Positions 15,015 to 22,206 of a stretch of 23,665 nt of DNA are shown piece after piece (the first letter of the stretch is position 1; every line of letters begins with the position of its first letter). The notes under the pieces were generated by a model that worked only from the letters and a program-made list of their open reading frames with translations, was not told the DNA's origin and made no database searches. The stretch is from an uncultured Prevotella sp. Lineage in GTDB: Bacteria; Bacteroidota; Bacteroidia; Bacteroidales; Bacteroidaceae. The translations under genes and the position numbers were made by a program. The DNA lies in NCBI GenBank assembly GCA_947072805.1, contig CAMTJK010000014.1, forward strand, positions 1 to 23,665, given 5' to 3'.

Positions 15015-15323
15015 ATGAAGAAAATCAGAAAATCGTTTTGGAGTGCATACTGGAGGCTCCACGACAAAAAGAAAATGCTGGTGGCAAGGTTCAAAGGCTA
15101 TCTGGACGGTTTGCCCCCGAAGACACGCAAACGCATCGTGCTGGCGATGCTCGCCGCCTTCGCGGTGCTTGCCCTCTACACCTTCGGCAAAGCCGTCTAT
15201 GACATTGGCAGGAATGACGGCAGCCGGATAGTAACAAACCATGCCGGACAGGTGGAACTGTCCGCAAAGCCGGACAACAATCATAATGTAATACCTTATT
15301 TATATGGAGCAGACGAAGAATGA
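15015..15323 (+). CDS. traL: TraL, small membrane protein (DUF3989)
   Basis: A 102-residue protein. A very basic N-terminus (KKIRKSFWSAYWRLHDKKK) is followed by one transmembrane helix (about residues 38-58, KRIVLAMLAAFAVLALYTFG) and a short periplasmic tail. The position between TraK and TraM is fixed in this element family; the function is not known. It overlaps traM by 20 bases. Confidence 0.85.
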   Translation: MKKIRKSFWSAYWRLHDKKKMLVARFKGYLDGLPPKTRKRIVLAMLAAFAVLALYTFGKAVYDIGRNDGSRIVTNHAGQVELSAKPDNNHNVIPYLYGADEE

Positions 15324-16659
15324 ACCTAAAAACGAGAACACGGCGGCTCCCGACAACGGGAAACCGAAGAAGGAGCGCAAGCCGCTGACCGAAGCCCAAA
15401 GGCTGAAACGTCAGAAAATGATAGTACTGCCCGCTATGGTGCTGGTATTTATCGGGGTGATGTGGCTGATATTCGCCCCGTCTTCCGACAAGGAGCAGCA
15501 ACCGGGAACGGGTGGTTACAACATCGAAATGCCCGATGCGGACAAGGCGAACCGCCAGATCATCGGCGACAAGGCAAAAGCCTACGAGCAGGGGGCGTTG
15601 GAGGAACGGCAGGAGAACCGTAGCCGCGCCATGCATCAGCTGGGCGATATGTTCGACCGCGAGGTGGCGGAAACAGACGGCGGCAGGGACTTCGACCTTG
15701 CCAATCCCGGAAATGCGGAAGATGCAACAGCAACATCATCCGCTCCGAAAACCATCCAATCCTCCGCAGCCGCCTACCGCGACCTCAATGCCACGCTCGG
15801 CAACTTCTACGAGCAGCCGAAGAACGACAACGCGGAAATGGACGAACTGTTGGAGCGCATCGCCTCGCTGGAATCGGAATTGGAAAGCGAGAAGGGCAAG
15901 GCGTCCGCTATGGATGACCAAGTGGCACTCATGGAGAAGTCCTACGAGCTGGCGGCGAAGTACATGGGCGGACAAAACGGCACACAGCCACCTGTTGGAC
16001 AGGCGGCAGAGCCTTACCCCGTGCAGAAAGCCGGAAAGAACACGGCTGCACCTGTCAGGCAGGTAACGCATCAGGTGGTGTCCTCGCTCTCACAGCCGAT
16101 GAGCAACGCTGAGTTTGTCGCCTCCTTCTCGCAGGAGCGTAACCGCAGTTTCAATACGGCGGTGGGGGTCACGACCGTATCGGACAAAAACACCATTTCG
16201 GCGTGCATCTATGGGGCGCAGAGTGTGACGGACGGGCAAGCTGTCAAACTCCGGCTGCTGGAGCCAATGGCGGTGGCGGACAAAATCATCCCCCGTAATG
16301 CGGTGGTGGTAGGCACGGCAAAGATTCAGGGCGAACGGCTCGATATTGAAATTACTTCGCTGGAGTACGCGGGTACGATCATACCGGTGGAACTGGCGGT
16401 GTATGACACAGACGGGCAGCCCGGTATCTTCATTCCCAATTCGATGGAAATGAACGCCGTCAGGGAGGTTGTCGCCAACATGGGCGGCTCGCTGGGCAGC
16501 AGCATCAATATCTCCACCAACGCCGGGGCGCAGCTCGCCTCCGATTTGGGCAAGGGGCTGATACAAGGCACGAGCCAGTATATCGCCAAGAAGATGCGTA
16601 CCGTCAAGGTGCATCTGAAAGCCGGATACAAGGTCATGCTTTATCAGGAAAGAGATTGA
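15304..16659 (+). CDS. traM: TraM, VirB10-like channel scaffold protein
   Basis: A 451-residue protein with a charged cytoplasmic N-terminus, a transmembrane helix (about residues 40-59, MIVLPAMVLVFIGVMWLIF) and a long disordered and coiled-coil region (about 60-240). The C-terminal domain (about 260-450) contains AVKLRLLEPMAV, GTAKIQGERLDIEI and a Gly/Ser-rich stretch, as in the VirB10/TrbI beta-barrel. VirB10 proteins span the envelope and transmit ATPase energy to the outer membrane core. It matches Bac_Flav_CT_M. The start inside traL implies translational coupling. Confidence 0.92.
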   Translation: MEQTKNEPKNENTAAPDNGKPKKERKPLTEAQRLKRQKMIVLPAMVLVFIGVMWLIFAPSSDKEQQPGTGGYNIEMPDADKANRQIIGDKAKAYEQGALEERQENRSRAMHQLGDMFDREVAETDGGRDFDLANPGNAEDATATSSAPKTIQSSAAAYRDLNATLGNFYEQPKNDNAEMDELLERIASLESELESEKGKASAMDDQVALMEKSYELAAKYMGGQNGTQPPVGQAAEPYPVQKAGKNTAAPVRQVTHQVVSSLSQPMSNAEFVASFSQERNRSFNTAVGVTTVSDKNTISACIYGAQSVTDGQAVKLRLLEPMAVADKIIPRNAVVVGTAKIQGERLDIEITSLEYAGTIIPVELAVYDTDGQPGIFIPNSMEMNAVREVVANMGGSLGSSINISTNAGAQLASDLGKGLIQGTSQYIAKKMRTVKVHLKAGYKVMLYQERD

Positions 16660-16708
16660 AAACAATAACAATCAACGATTAACAGAAACAACAACCAAAT
16701 TTTATTTA

Positions 16709-16726
16709 CCACTAAAATCCAAAGTA
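16709..16726 (+). repeat. CCACTAAAATCCAAAGTA motif, traN copy
   Basis: The full 18-base motif, identical to the traI copy, again ends 2 bases before the ATG (16729). It sits in a 69-base gap after traM that is otherwise A-rich and without a gene. Confidence 0.7.
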
Positions 16727-16728
16727 GA

Positions 16729-17715
16729 ATGAAAAAAGTAATCATCATGTTTGCCCTCGCTATGGGCATCGTAACTGCCAACGCGCAGGAGAACGTAACC
16801 GTTGGAGAGAACAACGGAAGTGAACAACCGACCTTGACAAAGGAGGTCTATCCGCAGAAGGAGGCGGACGGCGACCTGTATCACGGGCTGACAAAGAAGC
16901 TGACCTTTGACCACATGGTCCCTCCGCACGGCTTGGAAGTGACCTACGACAAGACCGTCCACGTCATTTTCCCCTCGGAGGTTCGTTACGTCGATTTAGG
17001 TTCGCCCGACCTGATTGCGGGCAAAGCCGACGGAGCGGAGAATGTCATCCGCGTGAAGGCTACCGTGAGGAACTTCCCTAACGAAACCAATATGTCCGTG
17101 ATAACGGAGGACGGGAGTTTCTATACCTTCAACGTGAAATATGCCTCCGAACCGTTGCTGCTCAATGTGGAGATGTGCGACTTCATCCATGACGGCGAGA
17201 AGGTGAACCGCCCGAATAATGCGCAGGAAATCTATCTGAAGGAACTGGGCAGCGAAAGCCCGATGCTGGTACGCCTTATCATGAAGTCCATCCACAAGCA
17301 GAACAAGCGCGAGGTGAAGCACATCGGCTGCAAGCGATTCGGCATCCAGTACCTGCTGAAAGGTATCTACACGCATAACGGGTTACTCTATTTCCACACG
17401 GAGATAAAGAACCAGAGCAACGTGCCTTTCGACGTAGACTATATCACATGGAAAATCGTGGACAAGAAGGTGGCGAAGCGTACCGCCGTGCAGGAGCAGA
17501 TCATCCTGCCGCTCCGTGCGCAGAATTACGCCACGCTCGTGCCGGGCAAGAAGAGCGAACGCACGGTATTCACGATGGCGAAGTTCACCATCCCCGATGA
17601 CAAGTGCCTCGTGGTGGAACTCAACGAGAAGAACGGAGGTCGCCACCAGTCTTTCGTGATTGAGAACGAGGACTTGGTGCGTGCCAATACCATCAACGAA
17701 CTTCAAGTACGCTGA
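16729..17715 (+). CDS. traN: TraN, VirB9-like outer membrane core protein (DUF4138)
   Basis: A 328-residue protein with a signal peptide (MKKVIIMFALAMGIVTANAQ). An N-terminal strand-rich domain follows (VIFPSEVRYVDLGSPDLIAG, typical of VirB9/TrbG-like proteins), and a C-terminal domain (about 210-320) is also strand-rich. It is the partner of TraM in the outer membrane core complex and matches Bac_Flav_CT_N. It is followed after 2 bases by traO. Confidence 0.92.
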   Translation: MKKVIIMFALAMGIVTANAQENVTVGENNGSEQPTLTKEVYPQKEADGDLYHGLTKKLTFDHMVPPHGLEVTYDKTVHVIFPSEVRYVDLGSPDLIAGKADGAENVIRVKATVRNFPNETNMSVITEDGSFYTFNVKYASEPLLLNVEMCDFIHDGEKVNRPNNAQEIYLKELGSESPMLVRLIMKSIHKQNKREVKHIGCKRFGIQYLLKGIYTHNGLLYFHTEIKNQSNVPFDVDYITWKIVDKKVAKRTAVQEQIILPLRAQNYATLVPGKKSERTVFTMAKFTIPDDKCLVVELNEKNGGRHQSFVIENEDLVRANTINELQVR

Positions 17716-17717
17716 CC

Positions 17718-18293
17718 ATGAGAAAGTACATCGCAATAATCATCGCGTCGCTTGCCCTGTTCACGGGGCAGGCGCACGCCCAGCGATGCCTGCCGAAGAT
17801 GCAGGGCATCGAGATCAGGGCGAACATGGCGGACGGTTTCAATCCCGGCGGCAACGACGGCGGGTACAGTTTCGGGGCGGCTCTCTCCACCTACACGAAA
17901 AAGGGGAACAAATGGGTGTTCGGCGGCGAATATCTGTTGAAGAACAACCCTTACAAGGACGGAAAGATACCCGTGGCGCAGTTCACGGCGGAGGGCGGCT
18001 ACTACCTCAAGATACTCTCCGATGCCCGTAAAATCGTGTTCGTCTATGCAGGGGCTTCGGCTCTTGCCGGATATGAATCGGTGAACTGGGGCGAAAAGGT
18101 GCTGTATGACGGCTCCACGCTTCATGACAGGGACGCCTTCATCTACGGCGGTGCGCTGACACTCGATGTGGAGTTTTACGTGGCTGACTGGATCGCCCTG
18201 CTCGCCAACCTCCGGGAGCGTTGCCTGTGGGGTGGCGACACGAGGAAGTTTCATACGCAGTTCGGGGTCGGTATCAAGTTCATCATCAACTGA
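17718..18293 (+). CDS. traO: TraO, outer membrane-type conjugation protein
   Basis: A 191-residue protein with a signal peptide ending near AHAQ (residue 22). The mature part has alternating strands with aromatic residues and Gly turns (GYSFGAALSTYTKKGNKWVFGGEYLLK), ending in GVGIKFIIN, a pattern like a small outer membrane beta-barrel. It matches TraO of Bacteroides elements by size and position. Its exact role in the mating channel is unknown. Confidence 0.88.
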   Translation: MRKYIAIIIASLALFTGQAHAQRCLPKMQGIEIRANMADGFNPGGNDGGYSFGAALSTYTKKGNKWVFGGEYLLKNNPYKDGKIPVAQFTAEGGYYLKILSDARKIVFVYAGASALAGYESVNWGEKVLYDGSTLHDRDAFIYGGALTLDVEFYVADWIALLANLRERCLWGGDTRKFHTQFGVGIKFIIN

Positions 18294-18300
18294 CACGGAC

Positions 18301-19179
18301 ATGGAACGGACGGAAATAGACATCATCAGACAAATGCCCATTGCGGTTTTTCTCGCACGGCTGGGGCATGAGCCTGTCAGAAGGAGCGGTAACGAGCTGT
18401 GGTATATCGCCCCATATAGGGGCGAGCGCACGCCCTCTTTCCGTGTGAACGTGGCGAAACAGCTCTGGTACGACTTCGGTCTGGGCAAAGGTGGCGACAT
18501 CTTTACGCTTGCCGGAGAGTTTGCCCGAAGCGGTGACTTCATGGAACAAGTGAAATTCATAGCGGGAACCGCCAATATACCTATGCCTGTTCCCGAAGTG
18601 AGCAAACCGACTTTACTGCCTAAACCGTCAGAACCTGCCTTTGAGGGAGTGGAAGCCGTCCCGCTGTTTCGTTCTCCACTGACGGACTATCTGGCGGAAC
18701 GGGGCATTCCTTACGCTGTCGCATCACGTTACTGCTGCCGACTGAATTACGGAGTGCGTGGCAAACGATATTTTGCAGTCGGTTTTCCGAACGTGGCAGG
18801 CGGATATGAAATCCGCAGCCGTTTCTTCAAAGGATGCGTGCCTCCGAAAGATGTGTCGCTGGTCAAGGCGGAAGGCTCTCCGGCTGACGTGTGCAGCGTT
18901 TTTGAAGGCTTCATGGACTTTCTTTCTGCTGCCACGCTCGGATTGGAAAAGGGAGACTGCCTCGTATTGAACTCTGTTGCCAACGTGGAAAAGGCAATGA
19001 GGTATCTGGACGGCTACGGGTGCATAGACTGTTATCTCGACCATGACGCAGCCGGACGGCGCACGTTGAAAACGCTGAAAGGACATTATGGAGAACGTGT
19101 CTATGACCGTTCCGCTCTCTATGACGGTTGCAAGGACTTGAATGAGTATCTGCAACTGACAACCAAAAAAGAACAATAA
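18301..19179 (+). CDS. traP: TraP, TOPRIM-domain DNA primase
   Basis: A 292-residue protein starting at ATG 18301, 7 bases after traO; the frame is open upstream but inside traO. The N-terminal part (about residues 25-75, ELWYIAPYRGERTPSFRV, then LWYDFGLGKGGDIF) matches the CHC2 domain of primases but lacks its Cys/His zinc ligands. The TOPRIM domain has the Glu in FEGFMDFLSA (about 200-210) and the DxD in YLDHDAAGRR (about 243-252). It probably primes synthesis on the transferred single strand in the recipient, the usual role of conjugative primases. Confidence 0.88.
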   Translation: MERTEIDIIRQMPIAVFLARLGHEPVRRSGNELWYIAPYRGERTPSFRVNVAKQLWYDFGLGKGGDIFTLAGEFARSGDFMEQVKFIAGTANIPMPVPEVSKPTLLPKPSEPAFEGVEAVPLFRSPLTDYLAERGIPYAVASRYCCRLNYGVRGKRYFAVGFPNVAGGYEIRSRFFKGCVPPKDVSLVKAEGSPADVCSVFEGFMDFLSAATLGLEKGDCLVLNSVANVEKAMRYLDGYGCIDCYLDHDAAGRRTLKTLKGHYGERVYDRSALYDGCKDLNEYLQLTTKKEQ

Positions 19180-19191
19180 CTTAAAAATCAA

Positions 19192-19704
19192 ATGACAATG
19201 AACATACTGAACAACAAAAACAAGAGAATATCAATCTTCAAGACGTTGGCACTCTGCCTATTCGCTGCCGTGTCGCTCACGCTCGTGTCGTGTGACGATG
19301 ACATGGATATCCAGCAATCCTATCCCTTCACGGTGGAAATCATGCCCGTGCCTAACAAGGTGACGAAGGGACAGACGGTTGAAATCCGCTGTGAGTTGAA
19401 AAAGACGGGCGATTACGCCAACACCCTCTATACCATCCGGTATTTCCAGTTCGAGGGAGAAGGCACGTTGAAAATGGACAACGGCATCACGTTCCTGCCA
19501 AACGACCGCTACCTGCTCGAAAACGAGAAGTTCCGGCTGTACTACACAGCGGAGGGCGAGGAAGCGCACAACTTCATTGTAGTGGTAGAGGACAATTTCG
19601 GCAATTCATATGAGCTGGAGTTTGATTTCAACAACCGAAACGTTAAGGAGGACGGGGTTATCTCTGTTGTCCCCATCGGAAACTTCAAGCCCCTTACACG
19701 ATGA
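19192..19704 (+). CDS. traQ: TraQ, lipoprotein (DUF3872)
   Basis: A 170-residue protein. The signal peptide ends in lipobox LVSC with Cys34, followed at once by acidic residues (DDDMD). An acidic stretch just after the lipidated Cys is the export signal for surface lipoproteins in Bacteroidetes, so it may face the outside. The mature part is strand-rich with an Ig-like feel (VTKGQTVEIRCELKKTG, then DNFGNSYELEFDF). Met3 (19198) is an alternative start. The stop overlaps the next start by 4 bases. Confidence 0.85.
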   Translation: MTMNILNNKNKRISIFKTLALCLFAAVSLTLVSCDDDMDIQQSYPFTVEIMPVPNKVTKGQTVEIRCELKKTGDYANTLYTIRYFQFEGEGTLKMDNGITFLPNDRYLLENEKFRLYYTAEGEEAHNFIVVVEDNFGNSYELEFDFNNRNVKEDGVISVVPIGNFKPLTR

Positions 19705-20228
19705 TGCGTGTATTCATAGCTATCCTTTGTTCGCTTCTGGCGGTCTGTTCCGTGTCCGCACGGGACAGCCGCCATGAGGGAACGGACGGACAGGCGGCTA
19801 TCTATCGGTTGCTGCCATTTGAGAGGGCGGTGCGATGCACGAAGTATTTTGAAGGCTGGCACTCGGAAAAACATTACCCGTATGTGGGATATGGGCATAA
19901 GTTGTTACCGGGTGAAAGGTATTCTGCACGCACCATGACGAAGCGGCAGGCGGACGCGCTTCTGCGGAAAGACCTACGGAAGTTCTGCGCAATGTTCCGG
20001 CAGTTCGGGAAAGATAGTCTGCTCCTTGCCACGCTCGCCTACAATGTCGGTCCGTACCGTCTGTTGGGAAGCGGGAAGATACCCAAAAGCACGCTGATCC
20101 GAAAGCTGGAGGCAGGAGATAGGAACATCTATCGGGAGTATATCGCTTTCTGCAACTACAAGGGAAAACGCCATGCCATGCTACTCAAACGGAGGAAGGC
20201 GGAGTTTGCGCTACTGTATATCCCGTAA
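19701..20228 (+). CDS. Secreted lysozyme (phage-type, GH24-like)
   Basis: A 175-residue protein with a signal peptide (about residues 1-20, ending SVSA). The lysozyme core shows the catalytic Glu in YFEGWHSEKHYPYVGYGHKL, which matches the E-G-x(n)-Y-x-G-Y-G-H pattern of phage-type lysozymes, and later AYNVGPYRLLGSGK. It would cut peptidoglycan to let the mating channel pass. ATGA overlap with traQ places it at the end of the tra operon. Residue Met2 is an alternative start. Confidence 0.87.
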   Translation: MMRVFIAILCSLLAVCSVSARDSRHEGTDGQAAIYRLLPFERAVRCTKYFEGWHSEKHYPYVGYGHKLLPGERYSARTMTKRQADALLRKDLRKFCAMFRQFGKDSLLLATLAYNVGPYRLLGSGKIPKSTLIRKLEAGDRNIYREYIAFCNYKGKRHAMLLKRRKAEFALLYIP

Positions 20229-20235
20229 TAGATTT

Positions 20236-20281
20236 CAATGGCATTTAAGTTCTGGTTATTCTAAGAACTTAAATGCCATTG
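20236..20281 (+). terminator. Perfect 18-bp hairpin at the end of the tra operon
   Basis: CAATGGCATTTAAGTTCT (20236-20253) and its exact complement (20264-20281) flank a 10-base loop. The stem is AT-rich and followed only by TTTC, so it is a modest terminator by T-run but a very stable hairpin. It starts 7 bases after the lysozyme stop and its right arm reaches the upstream part of the next promoter. Confidence 0.65.
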
Positions 20282-20297
20282 TTTCAAATAAAACAAT

Positions 20298-20305
20298 TAC
20301 CTTTG
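20298..20305 (+). promoter_or_regulatory. -7 box of the ADP-ribosyltransferase-like gene
   Basis: TACCTTTG matches TAnnTTTG exactly, 22 bases before the ATG at 20328. A TTG at 20279-20281, inside the hairpin's right arm, could serve as a poorly spaced -33 element. The gene thus seems to have its own promoter, independent of tra. Confidence 0.55.
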
Positions 20306-20327
20306 TCATTAGTAATTTAGAGATAAA

Positions 20328-20975
20328 ATGAAAGATATTCAATATTTCTTATCGGAAGAAGAAAAGTATTTAGCATCCTCACAAGCTGAGCCGGAATTAG
20401 TTTGGAATGAGGAACTTGAAGAATTTGGCTTTTCATATGACCCTTTGAGTTTCTTGGGTAAAAAACCTTTTCAGAGTTTTCAGCACAACAACATTGACAA
20501 GGAAAATCGCTATGGACTAACCGATGTGGAAAAAATGATATTAACCTGTTTTCTTGGTAATATATCGTATGCATTTAGAGATGACAATTATTATGGAGAA
20601 GTGCCTGATATTGTTCACGAAATGCAAATTATACTAAACAGTATAATAAACAAAGCACCTAAGTTTAACGGAAATATATTATATCGTTTTACTAAAACTG
20701 GAGATAAAACAAATTTTGAAGTAGGTGATATATACCAACCTTCCCATAGCCTTACGACAACAACCGAAGATTGGAAACAAAACAGAAGTGATGTTTACGT
20801 TATAAAAACTCTTCCTGAAAATGAAACGCAAGCACATTGTCTATACATGATTTATAATCATGGTCAGGAAACGCAAGTCAATTTTTTGAGAGGAACTTCA
20901 TTTGAAATAACCGATATAGAGCCAATAGAAGGTAGTGAATACAAACGAATTTATATGTCAGAAATTAGGCAATAA
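20328..20975 (+). CDS. ADP-ribosyltransferase-fold protein, AT-rich cargo gene
   Basis: A 215-residue protein without signal peptide. The pattern fits ADP-ribosyltransferase exoenzymes: a helix start (GLTDVEKMILTCFLGNISYAFR, about residues 63-84), NAD-binding arginine in ILYR (Arg120), a Ser/Thr strand SLTTTT (141-146) in place of the STS motif, and an RGT-type strand (FLRGTSFEITDIE, 186-198). The catalytic ExE pair, expected just before it, reads E181-T-Q183, so the second Glu seems to be Gln. The gene is markedly AT-richer than the tra genes (about one third G+C against about half), has its own promoter, and lies between the tra hairpin and a second terminator-like repeat. This suggests separately acquired cargo. 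Substrate unknown; a toxin, anti-phage effector or inactive relative are all possible. Confidence 0.6.
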   Translation: MKDIQYFLSEEEKYLASSQAEPELVWNEELEEFGFSYDPLSFLGKKPFQSFQHNNIDKENRYGLTDVEKMILTCFLGNISYAFRDDNYYGEVPDIVHEMQIILNSIINKAPKFNGNILYRFTKTGDKTNFEVGDIYQPSHSLTTTTEDWKQNRSDVYVIKTLPENETQAHCLYMIYNHGQETQVNFLRGTSFEITDIEPIEGSEYKRIYMSEIRQ

Positions 20976-20991
20976 CATCGTAGATTAGAAC

Positions 20992-21068
20992 AGAGGTTTC
21001 TTTGCTACTTTCTTTGTCCGCCATCATGCTCACTGAAAGAAAGTAGGCGGCTTTCGCTGCCCACCTCT
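20992..21068. terminator. Nested inverted repeat between convergent genes
   Basis: CTACTTTCTTT (21005-21015) is exactly complementary to 21036-21046, with a 20-base loop. Outside it AGAGGT (20992-20997) pairs with ACCTCT (21063-21068). It separates the ADP-ribosyltransferase-like gene from the minus-strand gene ending at 21068, whose stop codon falls in the outer arm. It probably ends transcription from both sides, though neither side has a strong T-run. Confidence 0.5.
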
Positions 21069-21376
21069 CAAAAACGGGTGTAAAGCCCCGTCACCATCGT
21101 GAACATTTCCTCCAGCATATCGCAATATATCCCCTCGTGCGTTTCGATGTCCTTCGTCTTGCACTCGAATGTCTTTTTGCTGAACGTCCTGCGGTATAAA
21201 CGCATATTGTAGAGGTCTGCTCCTCCGTCATAGATGATGTCAAGTCGGTTGGCACTCGTCTTGTTCCTCGCAAGGCTCATGCGTAAACCGTTACCCATGT
21301 CTATGAAGTCTTTGCTTCCCGTCATGGCGGCAAAGCGTCTGCCACCTATCTGCTCCATAATTGTCTTTGCTATCAT
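21068..21376 (-). CDS. Small conserved orphan protein of mobile elements
   Basis: A 102-residue protein. The segment IMEQIGGRRFAAMTGSKDF and the end GIYCDMLEEMFTMVTGLYTRF resemble a short protein family of unknown function met in plasmids, phages and conjugative elements. The middle is strand-rich (RMSLARNKTSANRLDIIYDGG). Met7 is an alternative start. It is the last gene of a minus-strand accessory operon. The start is preceded by AAAAACAACGAAT, nearly the same as before the gene at 21904. No function can be given. Confidence 0.75.
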   Translation of the reverse strand: MIAKTIMEQIGGRRFAAMTGSKDFIDMGNGLRMSLARNKTSANRLDIIYDGGADLYNMRLYRRTFSKKTFECKTKDIETHEGIYCDMLEEMFTMVTGLYTRF

Positions 21377-21428
21377 ATTCGTTGTTTTTAAGTGTTATGG
21401 TGTGGCGGTGCGGACACCGCCACACCGT

Positions 21429-21677
21429 TCAAAATTCTGTTTTCTCAGCTATGGGTGTGCATCTTTCCAGCCACTTTCTCAGACACTCCATGTTGTACTC
21501 GCTCGTTATGACTGCCGTATGGCTGTCAATGGCGGTGAAACGGCTGCTTTCATAGCTGTCTATCCACCCCTTCAGGGTATCAACTCCCCACGCTTCCGCA
21601 TCGTCAAAGATGCCGTCCAATGCCTTGATAGGCTCGCTGAATCTGACGATCAGTGTTTGGTAGCCTGCCACGTTCAT
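21429..21677 (-). CDS. Small hypothetical protein
   Basis: An 82-residue protein. The frame runs back to 21758, but that part overlaps the preceding gene; the ATG with 5' base 21677 gives MNVAGYQTLIVRFSEPIKAL and a 4-base ATGA overlap with the preceding stop, so it is preferred. A mixed helix-strand pattern (IDSYESSRFTAIDSHTAVITSEYN) is visible, with no motif I recognise. It is coupled to the DUF3873-like gene, so a linked role is likely. Confidence 0.7.
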   Translation of the reverse strand: MNVAGYQTLIVRFSEPIKALDGIFDDAEAWGVDTLKGWIDSYESSRFTAIDSHTAVITSEYNMECLRKWLERCTPIAEKTEF

Positions 21678-21904
21678 CGCTTGCCCTCCTTTCCTTCCTT
21701 TGCCGTCAGCCACTTGTCCCGTGCGGTTCGGCACTCGTCCAACGTGGGTTTGACACAAGAGAACAACTCTCCGTCCGTGTGGCGGTAATCGTATTGCACA
21801 AGTGTTCGCCTGCGTCTGCCAATACCCATTTGAAATTTCTCGTATTTCTCCGTACCTGCTTCCGTGCAGGTACTTACTCCGTTGATTGTCATTCGTGTAC
21901 TCAT
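21674..21904 (-). CDS. DUF3873-like small protein
   Basis: A 76-residue basic protein (MSTRMTINGVSTCTEAGTEKYEKF, then RRRRTLVQYDYRHTDGELFSCV). I recognise it as the DUF3873 type carried by many Bacteroidales conjugative elements; the function is unknown. The conserved Tyr/Phe-rich core and Arg run could bind nucleic acid, which is only inference. The start is preceded directly by AAAAAACAACGATT. Confidence 0.75.
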   Translation of the reverse strand: MSTRMTINGVSTCTEAGTEKYEKFQMGIGRRRRTLVQYDYRHTDGELFSCVKPTLDECRTARDKWLTAKEGKEGKR

Positions 21905-21918
21905 AATCGTTGTTTTTT
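21902..21918 (-). repeat. AAAAACAACGAWT start-proximal motif (two copies)
   Basis: On the minus strand AAAAACAACGATT directly abuts the ATG of the DUF3873-like gene. A second copy, AAAAACAACGAAT, abuts the ATG of the 102-residue gene at 21376 (motif 21377-21389). A shared A-rich start region may serve translation initiation in place of a Shine-Dalgarno site. Confidence 0.45.
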
Positions 21919-21924
21919 AGATGG

Positions 21925-22182
21925 TTAGAAATGTACTGACAACACTCTGTTCTGCATCACCATATCGGGATTGCTTGTGTAGCGTTGGTGCAGGTAGAAA
22001 TGGTGTGAGCCGAAGCCGTAAAGAAAGAACTTGTCAAGTTCGTGCTTCTCGGAAAAGTCTTTTACGCTTGCTCTTAACTGCTCCTCACTCTGACAAAGAG
22101 TGAGGAGGTTTATAAATTCAAGGAACATCGAGGGGATTTTATCGTCCCACAAACAAATCATACTTTCAATTCTTACTTCCAT
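21925..22182 (-). CDS. Small hypothetical protein
   Basis: An 85-residue protein (MEVRIESMICLWDDKIPSMFLEFINLL), mostly helical and slightly acidic at its N-terminal half, with an aromatic/His-rich patch (FFLYGFGSHHFYLHQRY). No family is recognised. It lies between the PcfJ-like gene and the DUF3873-like gene in the same orientation with short gaps (24 and 20 bases), so it is probably in one operon with them. Met8 is an alternative start. Confidence 0.65.
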   Translation of the reverse strand: MEVRIESMICLWDDKIPSMFLEFINLLTLCQSEEQLRASVKDFSEKHELDKFFLYGFGSHHFYLHQRYTSNPDMVMQNRVLSVHF

Positions 22183-22206
22183 GCTGTTATGTATTATAAG
22201 TTGATA

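Noticed and set aside
17703..18605. Minus-strand frame of 300 residues across traO and traP
   Set aside because: Antisense shadow over two confident genes; no motif or plausible start context.
20236..20281. The 18-bp hairpin as part of a CRISPR array or insertion sequence end
   Set aside because: There is only one copy, no spacer periodicity and no transposase nearby.
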